Shown here piece after piece: positions 1-9,789 of a stretch of DNA of 64,000 nucleotides (position 1 is its first letter; every line of letters begins with the position of its first letter). Source of the stretch: Thelonectria olida (Eukaryota; Ascomycota; Sordariomycetes; Hypocreales; Nectriaceae); the NCBI GenBank assembly GCA_020736575.1, contig JAGPYM010000018.1, forward strand, positions 620,001 through 684,000. Direction: 5' to 3'. The notes under the pieces are model-generated. The model was not told the DNA's origin, did no database searches, and worked only from the letters and a program-made list of their open reading frames with translations. Made by a program: the position numbers and the translations under genes.

Positions 1-440
1 TAATGGGCACGTCAGGTCTGGCGACAAGGATAGGATACGTCGATAGGGGTGATATGGCCGTGACATTATTGTTATAGTCGAGGTCTAGGGTATGCTTGGC
101 TCGCGCTATGATATATGCAATCCCTTTGTGAAGTGTTATGAAGGACGAAGAGGAGGAAAGCTCTGGTGTGAGTAGGAGAATCGAGGATCGATAAAGGGAT
201 GGAAATAACAAGAGAATGATTATAGGATGGCAAACGTGGTTACAACGGAGATGTAGTGCAACCGCAGTGCTTATGACTTTAAAAGATGGAAAAAGGGGAC
301 TTCGTGGAAAGGGGAACGGTCATATTTTATACCCAAGAAATCCACCCCACGAACCTTTTTCAGGGATCCAGATCTAATTGTAACATACGCGTGTATGATG
401 ACACATCCTGTTCTAAAAGCCACCCGTTGTCGTCGTCGAA
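1..440. other. Left-edge non-coding stretch
   Basis: No reading frame here looks like a conserved protein and no RNA gene was recognised. It lies immediately downstream (3' side) of the minus-strand dehydratase gene, so it probably contains that gene's 3' UTR and terminator region. Confidence 0.5.
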
Positions 441-2006
441 TCATCGAAATGCCTCATACTGCTCTGCTTCTCTCAGCTTACTCTCGACCCTCTCGATCGT
501 CTCGGCATCGTAGACGTCCTTCAGGGGCTTTCCTGACTTCCAGACCCTTTTGTAGTGGCGGGTGGCTTCTTCCTTTGTCATGCAGACGAGATCGCTCATC
601 CGCACCGTAGAGCATTTTTGGATGTCCTTGCCTTCGCCCAGGACCGTCATACTGCTACCTGCTGGTTTACGCCACCTGATGAGGACCAGTTTGGTTGAGA
701 TGCCGGTGATGGCGCTGCGGCTGTGGTAGAGCTCCTCGACTAGGAAGGATACATCGCTGAGCTGGATGGGCACCTTGAGACCGACCGTGTCGCCCTTGTC
801 GGTTAGTCGAGCGAGCTTGTCCTCGTACCCCTGGAGGGTAGATAGAATCCCTTCGTACATGCGGTCCCGGCCCTTGGCGGGGACGTAGTCGAGCGGGTAG
901 CCGGTGATGCTGAGAATGACGTGGTTGGCCACGGTCAAGCCGAAGATGGCAGGCATTGTACCTAGGACCGGGAGGATGCGCACGCGGAAATTCGGCATTG
1001 CTGCTAGATCCCCGACGTCGCCCTTTTCGACCTCCTCTTCGGCCAGGGGTAGCAATTCAGCCTTGCCCTCGGAATGCGTTTCGGTCGAATAGACGACGGG
1101 GATGCCGCTGGTGATTCCGAGGAGCTTGAGTCGTCGGCGGGTTGCTCTTGACAAGCCGTCGTCCTTGCTCGTGCCAATGTCTCCAACGATGATGCGCGTT
1201 GGGTCACTCTTGCAACCTGCGCCCATAGCGCTAATGACGGGAAGTTCGTTATCGTAGCAGTACTTCAGAAGAGCAACTTTCGTCTCGATGTTGTCGATCG
1301 CATCGATGATAAAGTCGGGAGCACGACCATCCTCCTCCCAGTCGCCCAGCAGTCGCTCAGAAGTCTCCTCATCGAATTTCTCATTTTGCAGATCAAACTT
1401 GACCCAGGGAGCAATGGCAATCAACCGTCGTCGAAGACACTGCACCTTAGGAATTCCGACATCTGCTAGGGTGGCCACGGCGTGGCGGTTCAGCGAACTC
1501 AGGGTGACTTGGTCGAAGTCGACCAGCCGGATCTTGGACACGCCAGACCGTGCCAGCGCAGCGGTGCAGTGAGAGCCGACGCCGCCGCAGCCTACGACAA
1601 TGACAAACGAGTCGCGCAGCTTATCGAGACCTTCTGGAGTTAAGAAGACACGGTTCCGGGCCAATTGCTCGAGGATGAGTTCTTCATCGAAATCACCAGT
1701 CTGGGCCCGACGAGCTAATGCCTGGTTGCGCGCATCCTCCTTGTCTGCGGGCGCCAATGAGCCACCGAAACTATTCAACTATAGAATGTGTTAATCACCC
1801 CAGGCTTGAGCGACGAGTGGAGTACCGACTCTTTGTAGTTCAGCGTCTTCACGTGGAATCGAGTTCTTCAACTCAGAGACCCTCTCGTTCCTTTGAAGGG
1901 TCTGGTACCCAAGCAGCAGTGAGGCGACAGTTGCTCCTGAGAGCACAGCTGTGGCAATCAACTGAGCACGAGGGTTGTTGAGCGTATCGGCGAATGATGA
2001 AGCCAT
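441..2006 (-). CDS. TCD1: tRNA threonylcarbamoyladenosine dehydratase (E1-like, membrane-anchored)
   Basis: This is an E1-like adenylating enzyme of the TcdA/Tcd family, which dehydrates t6A37 of ANN-decoding tRNAs to cyclic t6A at the mitochondrial outer membrane. The large exon (1778-441) carries the nucleotide-binding glycine motif GCGGVGSH near residue 122, then the typical DFDQVTLSSLNRHAVA and DAIDNIETK segments. Exon 1 (2006-1830) encodes a short N-terminus with one hydrophobic segment (about residues 15-35, QLIATAVLSGATVASLLLGY), as in the anchored yeast enzymes. Joining needs an intron of about 51 nt (1829-1779). The acceptor TATAG and branch GATTAAC are clear, but the only phase-correct donor is the weak GTCGGT; the better-looking GTACTC three bases further downstream would shift the frame into a stop. 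The predicted protein is about 504 aa. The identity is firm; the exon 1 junction is the uncertain part. The gene diverges from the plus-strand gene starting at 2261. Confidence 0.85.
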
Positions 2007-2260
2007 TTTCTCAGACCATTGTAGAAAAGAAGGAAAGTTATAATTATACGCCGATCATGTGCCAGAGGACGAGCGGATAGAATTCATCCACGGACGGTTT
2101 AGCCTCCCCCACCATGAAACACCCTTAGTCAGCCGTATCCACCGTTACCCCTCGGCCACTGATAGGTGGTGGAATTTATGAGCCAAGCTCTCGTTCGTCG
2201 TTCGACCTCAATTCGATGATGCAAAACGCTGCGTGCCGTTAAAGACCCCGACGTCAATTG
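2007..2260. promoter_or_regulatory. Shared divergent promoter region
   Basis: This 254-base gap separates the start codons of the minus-strand dehydratase and the plus-strand mitochondrial protein, so both promoters must lie in or overlap it. I see no clear TATA box. Confidence 0.5.
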
Positions 2261-3931
2261 ATGGCGACATCAGCCATCGCCATGCGTCCCGGGCTCGTCG
2301 TCCGTCGAGCCAGGCTCACCACGCTGCGCCCAGTCCCACGATCTTGCGCATCCTGTCTGCGCGCACTCACCATCAAATCCCAGCTAACCAACTCCCGCCC
2401 GAACCTACCGTTCCTCTCCATCCCCGTCTCCAACCACTCGGTCCGAAGCTTCACCACCGAGCGTAGGCAATGGATTAAGCACGAGATTAAGCTGGCCGTG
2501 CGCTACACGGCGTGTCTCTGGGGGATTTTTGCATGCATGGGGGTCATCTATTGGTTTTACAACGAAGAGCAGCTGGAGAGAGACTTCCCAACGCCGCACG
2601 AGTGGGGCTTCGTCACCAGGAAGTTGTTCAGAGATGCGAGCTTGGGAAGATACCCTAGGGATGGAATCGTCAATTGGGCCGAGGCCTTCGAGCTCTCCCG
2701 CGGATGCGTGTTGAAACTCGAAGATCCCAAGATCGACGGCCAGGGCGTGGTCAAGCTATCCCATGTCGCCAATCCCGACGATGTGATCCCTGGCGAGTTC
2801 AACGCATGCGACATCTCCAGCAAGAGCGAGGAATGGCGACGGGGGTATTTCGAGGCAATCATGCTCGCCGCCAAATCCGCCGAGAACGCAGACGGCTGGG
2901 TTCGCGACATCACCAGGAACGTCATCTCCCCTCCGGAGTTCGTAATTGGACCTTCGAATCCTCGACCGACGCCCATTCCTCCAGGACAACCACACGCCCC
3001 CCGCGAAGAGGATTGCGAGATTGCTTATCCGTCCGCTGATACCTTCTACATGAAGATTCTGGCCACGAAGGGCTTCACGGCACGGCAGATGATGGAAGCG
3101 ACCCTAGAATACGCCAGCTTCATGGAATTCAAGCAGCGGGCTGAAGGACCCGACGCTCTGTACAACCTCGCCCTCGCAGAGGCGACGCAGGGTCTCGACA
3201 TGTCCAACCCACCGTACAACCCCAAAACCTTTGTCCTAAACGAAAAGGCAGGCCCTCCTTCGCAGAACATCCTCGACGCCATCACCGCCATCGCAACCCA
3301 CAAGGCCCGCACCGGTGACGTTGCCGCCGCCCTCCCCATCTATCTCTCCCTCCTGAAGGCCCGCCGCTTCCTTCCCAGCGATCCTCCCGCCGTGGCCCGC
3401 ACACCCAAGCCCCCCCAGTCCTTCTGGAGCCAGATCGTCTCCTCCGTCTCCCAGCCCGACTACCCTCCACCACCAACCGACGGCACCCAGCCTCCATGGC
3501 GCAGCCCCGAAGAGCGTTGCCAGGAGGCTTCGCTGAGCATGTGGATTGGAGAGATTCTGTTCGCCTCGTCGTCGCGCGATGACGGTCTCTCCTGGACGCG
3601 CGACAGCGTCGATGTCGCTGAGGAACAGCTGCGCGCTCTGGGCCCCATCTCAGACGACACGAATGCAAAAAAGACGTGCCGCGAGTGTCTCGCTGCAGGC
3701 CTTGACAATTGGGGGGCAATGGTCGTCAAGTTGGCCAAGGAGGAAGATCGGCGGCGTGAACAAGCATCCAACCGATCTAGCGTCTTCTCGTTCTGGAGCG
3801 GTAGCCAGCCAGTCGAGGGACGCTGGGACGCTGAGGATGCTGTCGTCAAGGAGCGTGTGCGCAGGACTAAGGAGCTACTGGATGATATCAGGAAGGAGGG
3901 CTCCGGATTGGAAGCTTTCTTCAAGGCGTAA
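2261..3931 (+). CDS. Conserved fungal mitochondrial membrane protein of unknown function
   Basis: This is a single-exon gene of 556 aa. I chose the ATG at 2261 because the frame extends upstream only to a TTG. The first 70 residues are rich in Arg, Ser and Thr and almost free of acidic residues, as in a mitochondrial presequence. One hydrophobic span follows at about residues 80-100 (ACLWGIFACMGVIYWFY). The rest is soluble and helical, with a segment (ALYNLALAEATQ, then AITAIATHKARTGDVAAALP) that resembles TPR-like repeats. I recall related fungal proteins carrying a permease label, but one membrane segment does not support a transporter. An inner-membrane protein exposing a helical repeat domain is the reasonable inference; no enzymatic motif was recognised. 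Confidence 0.8.
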   Translation: MATSAIAMRPGLVVRRARLTTLRPVPRSCASCLRALTIKSQLTNSRPNLPFLSIPVSNHSVRSFTTERRQWIKHEIKLAVRYTACLWGIFACMGVIYWFYNEEQLERDFPTPHEWGFVTRKLFRDASLGRYPRDGIVNWAEAFELSRGCVLKLEDPKIDGQGVVKLSHVANPDDVIPGEFNACDISSKSEEWRRGYFEAIMLAAKSAENADGWVRDITRNVISPPEFVIGPSNPRPTPIPPGQPHAPREEDCEIAYPSADTFYMKILATKGFTARQMMEATLEYASFMEFKQRAEGPDALYNLALAEATQGLDMSNPPYNPKTFVLNEKAGPPSQNILDAITAIATHKARTGDVAAALPIYLSLLKARRFLPSDPPAVARTPKPPQSFWSQIVSSVSQPDYPPPPTDGTQPPWRSPEERCQEASLSMWIGEILFASSSRDDGLSWTRDSVDVAEEQLRALGPISDDTNAKKTCRECLAAGLDNWGAMVVKLAKEEDRRREQASNRSSVFSFWSGSQPVEGRWDAEDAVVKERVRRTKELLDDIRKEGSGLEAFFKA

Positions 3932-4131
3932 ATTGGCACATTGGAACACGTTCGCGATGAAATGTACTAGGTTAAGGGTCTGTTGTTTCTGGCGCTGCCG
4001 AGATTGTAATTATCTTGTACCATAATGCTTCCGCCTTGTAGTGCTCAAACAGACTGTGTCATTCACAGTGAATGAACGGGAGTGCTGAGAAGGCAATTTC
4101 TGTCGTCTCGTTACTAGATTCGCCTCTCGAA

Positions 4132-5605
4132 TCAGACCCATGCATCGTCTCCGAGTGGTACATCCTTGTCCTCATCATCACTGGACTCTGAGTCAGGCGC
4201 TTCTCCCGTCTGCTCGAACTTCCTCCACCGTCTCAGCTGCTTGACCTGCTGTAGCATAGCCTCATTGTCAACGGTATGTACTGGTGGTTTGTTCTCCTCG
4301 GCGACACTATCCCACTCATCCGGCCTAAAGTCGGCCCTGGGGCGCTCGACAACGGTGATGGGAGAGTTGACGAAGCCAGGCGTCATGGAAACATCCTGCA
4401 GAAAGCTCAGAGCAGGATCGAGGGCACGAACCGCAATTACCTCGGTGTTTAGTGGCTCTGATGATGAATAGCACGGACATCCAAGCGCCTCGATGGCGAG
4501 TGATGGGTTCCCGCTTGGGGGAGCGAGGGGCGTGTCGAGAGGGTCCTCAGAGAGGAGGTAACCCCGGGTTCGCTACGTGAATGGATTAGGGGGTTGAGGC
4601 TTGTTTTCGTCATGCAGTGTAACGTACCTGAGCGAGAAACTCTCTGAACGAATCATTCATGAGCATCTCGGTTCCAAAAACGGTCCCGAAGAGTACCATG
4701 CCGTTTAGTCGGTCACTCCAAGAGTCCCAGTGAGTTTTGTTGTCGAAAAAGGTCTGAACAACTTCGCAGGATTCCCCGATTGCAATGACATCAATCTTGG
4801 CCTTGCGGTTGGGCAACTTCTCGAGGACTTCTGAGAAGATGGTCTCCATGTGCTGAAGCGGAGTCTCACTACCAGCGATAGCATTCAACGACGGAACGTA
4901 TTGAGTACCTGAGTGCACCAAACTCGGCAGTGGCGTATCTCCGCTTGCCGAGATTGTCAGCGCACGTTTTCCTTCCGGCCACCAGTATCTCTGACCCATG
5001 TTGGCCAGGACGATGCCAGGTGAGTTCGAGTCATCAGTAGAGGCGGCATGTTTGGCGATAGTGCGGACGGCGTTGACCATACTACCCCTATCTAGTCCCC
5101 CAGGACCATTTGCGATCCGATAAGAGAGAATGCCCAGATCCGTAGTTGGCTCACCGAAGATTACGATGACACGGGGGCTCGATTCGATATCGGGCGTCGT
5201 GAAAATGGGAGCATGTTTCTCCGAAGGCGATGCTCCACGAGGGAGCGTCATCTTCGCTAGGCCTTCTTCTTCCAGACGCTCATGAACGATTTTTTCCAAT
5301 GCTCCTTAGAAGCATTTGGTCAGCTCATAAAGCTCATTTAGCATCTGGTAAAGCAGGAGACTTACTGTTGAAGGCGAAACGTTGACGCTCGTTGACGCGC
5401 ATATTGTGGTTGGCGAAGTACTTGAAGTAGCAGTCGGGTTTCTCGATGGAGCGAACCTCATCGGCATCGTTGATGAAATACCTGTACAGCAAGGTCAATA
5501 TAGCGCCCTGTGCCATAATCTTAGGGAAACGACGAACCCGAGGCCCTTGAGACTCGAGGGAAATGAGGCATCCTTGGGGAGACTGGACCAGCGGCGTCGG
5601 AACAT
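4132..5605 (-). CDS. Arb2-domain protein
   Basis: Four exons (5605-5538, 5481-5366, 5304-4628, 4572-4132) join in phase to give 433 aa. The protein begins MFRRRWSSLPKDASFPSSLK. The central part carries the Arb2/FAM172-like alpha-beta-hydrolase-type fold: NMRVNERQRFAFN, then the GPGGLDRGSMV stretch, IVLANMGQRYWWPEG and a degenerate nucleophile region VIAIGESCEVV. The C-terminal exon is low in complexity and ends in an acidic tail (SSDDEDKDVPLGDDAWV). In fission yeast Arb2 belongs to an Argonaute-containing siRNA chaperone complex, and the domain also occurs at the end of Hda1-type deacetylases; which role applies here is not visible. All splice sites have GT/AG; the first donor (GTTCGT) is the weakest. 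The neighbour ATG29 lies upstream on the same strand. Confidence 0.85.
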
Positions 5606-6218
5606 GGTGATCAGGGACGATGATTGAAGACGGAGGAGGGCAGTAGACTGATTGTGCGGCGGTACGGTTCGGTGGAAGGGTTGAAAGAAAGAAAGACGGG
5701 AGAAAGAGAGAGAGAGCAAGAGAGAAGAATGGAAACGAGGCGACAGCTTGATGCGGGAGCCAACGGGAAGCAACAGAGAATACCTAGGGCAGTAGCCACG
5801 CAGCTGCTGGTTCCCTAATTAATCCTTAGGACCAGTTTCCTCTTGACGCCTTCGTGATTGGGTAACAGCCAACCGCTTTACTGAACTGATTGCTCCAATC
5901 GCACAAGGTACTTCTGGGTAATGCAAACCAGCATGCCTCATTTCGGGTATGTTTGCTCAGGCTATCGCTGAACATCGCAAAACGAAACGCGAGTATGTAG
6001 ACCAGGGTGTTGATATTATTTATTCTCCAAGTAACTCATTGAAATTCATTAAAAGAGCTGAGATGAGAGTTAAACGCCAATCCCAAACTGCCATGAAGTC
6101 ATTGCAAATATTCAACGCCAATCCTCTATAAGCAGTCCACGAGACCCAAAATGAAGAATCCAAACACCGTGCTAAACACCTATACTAAACATGGTCATCC
6201 TGAAACATTGGAAATCGC
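5606..6218. other. Intergenic: Arb2 gene 5' flank and ATG29 3' flank
   Basis: This 613-base gap lies between two minus-strand genes. The part near 5640-5730 is a GA-rich (minus strand CT-rich) tract typical of a fungal promoter or 5' UTR. No further gene is supportable. Confidence 0.5.
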
Positions 6219-7686
6219 TTATTGGTTCGAACTTGGCGTGTACCTGCTTCGGAACGCCTGACTGATGCTGAATCGACTCCCCGCTCCACGGTTTAGCTGA
6301 CTTGCAAGAGCCTCCTCCAAGGCTGATTGTGTGACCGATGCGTCTTATCCGCGTTAGTAAGACATAGGGGGACAATTGAGTACAGTATTGGACATACCTT
6401 CGAGATCGCTGAAGCTACTCCCCATACTGGGCGTCCCATCACTTCCCTCACGAGAGTAGCCCCTGCTCTTGCTGCCTGGGCTCTGGGCCACGAGCTCAGC
6501 CTTGCGTGGGGACAACGGCCCTGGTTGACGCTGTCCACGAGATTTCCCCGGTCGCTGAACCATTGCCGCAGAGCCGGCCGAGGAATCAGACGTCTGAGAT
6601 TGATGAGCAGCTGCCTTGCCCATGCTTCGTGGGAACCGCTTCGAGGAACGACCGTCTTCCCGAAGAGTCGACCCCAAGTCCGAGGCCTGGTTCTTGTCGG
6701 GAGATTTGTATGGTTGAAATGCGGGTTCAGATTCATCGTCTTCATCGTCATCGTATGCTGGCCCTGCTTCATGCTGCTGGAAGCGAGGGGGCCGCCGGAT
6801 AATGCGAGACTGCGCCGGACTAGATTCGTCGTCCGAGGTCGTGACGGAGCTCTCGTCCGTGGGACCTGGAGAAGGACTCTGTTCCGGGGCCGGCGAGTGC
6901 ACTCGTTGAGCTTCCCTCTCAGGAGACTTGTTAGTATTTGACTTTGTTAACAACGACGAAATCCGACGGCGTTGCTCTCCAGCTCCAGAGCGGCCTGCCA
7001 ACGCGAGAGCCGGGCGGGACGATGCTGATCCGCCTGTCATATCCCGCAACACTGTAGTATTTGTCGAAGGATTTCTTGAGATGACTGGTCTCGTCGATAA
7101 ATGTAGGGGTGTTCCAGTGCCGCTTCCAATCTCGTTTCGCGGCATGGGCGAGTCTCTGCGTACAGACAAGGACGAGGGGGCTCGTTGGTAGCCTAGTCCA
7201 GCCGAGTCACTTGGGATTGGCGAGGGTGCGGCAGAACCTCTGGCGGCGGCCGTGGCTTTGCGAACTTGAGCACGAACTTGTGAGGCATGTCGTTCGGTTA
7301 GGTAGGCAACTTGTTGAAGAAGGAAATCGACAGGGACGTCGAATCGATCAGCACTGTTCTAGGTTTAGCATCATCTGTGAGAAGCACAACCGTCGGGACA
7401 ATTACACTTCGTTCCCTGTAATAAAGTGAGCAATAGTTTAAATGCTAAGGAAAGGACCGTACGCACAGTTAATTTCTGTTTTGGCAGCTCCAGATAGAAT
7501 TTTCCACAATGATTCGTCTTTGTTCGAGTCCCAGTTGACCTGGCGCGATCAATGGTTAGCACAACCACCATCGTCTCAGGCTGGCGCATGACGACGGGGA
7601 CTGGACAAGCTTACCTGCGCTGGATCAACAAAGTCACCACGGGGCATCGGCACCCGAATAAACACGGTGTACGTGGGATCGGCCAT
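6219..7686 (-). CDS. ATG29: Autophagy protein Atg29
   Basis: Atg29 works with Atg17 and Atg31 at the phagophore assembly site. Five exons join in phase (7686-7615, 7539-7467, 7415-7406, 7353-6398, 6343-6219) into 411 aa. The N-terminus MADPTYTVFIRVPMPRGDFV followed by VNWDSNKDESLWKILSGAA, a W-N-E-V-A-D-R-F segment and VPVDFLLQQVAYLTERHAS is the diagnostic Atg29 domain. The middle is long, Ser/Pro/Asp-rich and disordered. The last exon encodes a conserved-looking tail (ASVTQSALEEAL, then RFSISQAFRSRY). Exon 3 is only 10 nt (7415-7406), flanked by introns of 51 and 52 nt. It is required to keep the conserved domain in frame, since reading through gives a premature stop. The rich C-terminal Ser content fits the phosphoregulation known for the yeast protein, but that is inference. 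Confidence 0.93.
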
Positions 7687-8053
7687 TTTTGGAAGGATTC
7701 CACTCGCGCGATGTGTGAGATGGAAAAGGAGGAAGACGAAGGATAAGAAAGGAGAGGGAGAGAATGAAGATGGACGGGTGACGAAGGTTGAAGTGCTTCC
7801 AGTCCGGAAGGGTACCTGTGACGAGCTACCGGGGGTTGTTAATCGATAAGCACCCGGCTCCACCCTGTTACAGCACTGGCCAACGTCAAGGCTCCAGCCC
7901 CACCCGGTTCGTGGTATAAGAAGCAGGAGCCATCCCCAAGCAAACCAGGACAAACTGCGTCAATCAGTTGCCAACCGCTGCTTCCTCTGATCATTCCTCT
8001 TGGACAGAAATAATGAGCACCCTTTCCAACAAATGAGGCATCGCCCAAACAAG

Positions 8054-8139
8054 TCCGGTATGGTGTAAGGGTTAGCATAGGGCACTCTCAATCATCAAGA
8101 GACGATGCCTTGATCAGGGTTCGAATCCCTGTACCGGAG
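8054..8139 (+). tRNA. tRNA-Glu (anticodon CTC) with a 14-nt intron
   Basis: The acceptor stem pairs TCCGGTA with TACCGGA, with G as discriminator. A D-arm with GGTTAGCATA, an anticodon stem GGGCA/TGCCT (one G-U pair) and a T-arm CAGGG-TTCGAAT-CCCTG are all visible. The anticodon loop is CTCTCA plus a closing A, with a 14-base insertion between positions 37 and 38, the canonical nuclear intron site, giving anticodon CTC (Glu). A T-run follows at 8160-8165. Confidence 0.93.
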
Positions 8140-8159
8140 TCCTCACCATGAGGTCTTCC

Positions 8160-8165
8160 TTTTTT
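8160..8165 (+). terminator. RNA polymerase III T-run
   Basis: Six consecutive T residues begin 21 bases after the tRNA 3' end, as expected for polymerase III termination. Confidence 0.7.
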
Positions 8166-9688
8166 GCTCCGAATAGCCCTTTTTCGATTCAGATTTTTAC
8201 CTTGTGACTGAACTCCTTGTTGTCGTTTTTCGCGCGACTAGAAGCGCTACATGTGTGCGTTTCCGGCATTTTCAAGGCGACGCGGGATCAACCACTACCT
8301 GGTGACTATCGTAAGCCTTATGTGAAATCGATCTGTGGATAATATCATGCATGCCCGATACATTCTACGGCTCTGTTTAATACTTGGTCATATTTATTAT
8401 CTATGAATTGCTAGCGGCTTATATGTGAGTCGTGTCCCAATCGCCACCGACCGATCTATCCAGGGCGACGTGTTTCAAACTCGCCTAGGAAACTATCTAT
8501 CATCGCCCATGCCATAGAGTTGGAATTTCTCGAGTCATGTCTCCTCCAGAGACGACGATGAGCATTTCGCATGGCATTTTGGTATAGAAATCTCACACGT
8601 ACCGTAATGCGTCTTCGTGCCATTCACCAGTTCCAACCACGTCACACCGGGCAAAGCATAGGGACGCTCTCAAAGCGGTGAAGGACGACAGAAGTGCGGT
8701 GGCGCCTTGGTTAATCACGAGAGACTAGGGATAGTCGGGAGATACATGATGCTTGACGAGAATAATACGCGCAGTCATTGGTTACCATGTTGTTTGACTC
8801 GTGTGTCAACCGTTGGTGGGGGGCAAAGAGAAGTTTATGCAGTGAACCCTGTAGATCCATCCATGTTGAAGCTAGACTTGGATGTGCGGCTGGAGCGGCA
8901 ATGATACCTTTTCCATCAATGTGCCGTGACTACGGAGTAGCTGCGAGGGGAATTTTTCTGGAATATCTCGGTTCCTGGACACGATGGTGATCACACATGA
9001 AGGTCCGGTGGAGTTGGACCAAGTCGGGATTCGGAGAGTTGGGCCGTCTGGGGACGAAAGCCCCGCGACCCCGCTATGACTTTGTTTCTGGAATGCGGTT
9101 GTCCTGAGTTCAATGACTTCGACATACGGTAGGTATGTGTGAGAACACCCATCTAACTAATGTAGGAACTGTACAGTGATGTTCAACCGCTTTGCTGGTT
9201 CTGAACAATGAAAAGAATCTAGTTAACTTGGCTTTGGCGCCAGAATGCCACGGTTGTCTCATTGCTTCTCCCCTCTCAGTCGTTTATCAGTCAGCCGCCC
9301 TGAATTTTCGGCTGACTCCCGCTATCTCTGAATTTTTTAAAAAAAAAAAATTTTGCCTTCTTCAAAATGCCTTGATCTATAGTGATGTTGATATCCTCGG
9401 TTGTTTTCGTGTATGAATTCAGCTTATATCACATCCGATAACTTCTAAATAGCTTCATTCTCTACTTTGAAAGTTGGCGAACAAGGTACGTCCGCAAATG
9501 AAGTAAATAATCAAACCTCCACAAAGGGCAGCCGCCTGGCCTGGTCGACAAATCAACCCCACCTTCGCCTTTCCGCTCGCGTCACCTTCTTCTCTCTTTC
9601 CTCTTTCCCTCATCACCCAACCTCTCACTGTCACGGGCCGTTGCTGTGGATAATTCTTGTCTCGGGCCTTCCTCCACCGGCCGTCTGG
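8166..9688. other. Gene-poor stretch upstream of the YyaL-like gene
   Basis: About 1.5 kb with only short, unconvincing frames on both strands. A short A-run lies near 9341. The part from about 9560 onward is CT-rich on the plus strand, as in many fungal promoters, and probably belongs to the gene starting at 9790. Confidence 0.45.
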
Positions 9689-9695
9689 GTATATA
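9689..9695 (+). promoter_or_regulatory. Candidate TATA box
   Basis: The string GTATATA lies about 95 bases upstream of the ATG at 9790, inside a CT-rich region. Position and orientation fit a TATA element for that gene, but this is one short motif. Confidence 0.4.
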
Positions 9696-9789
9696 GACCT
9701 GCAACCCCTTCCCCTCGCATTGGATTCTTTCTCCTCCTCAACTTAGACCGAGCAACCCCGCGCCATCACCCTCTTAAACCCCCGCCGTC

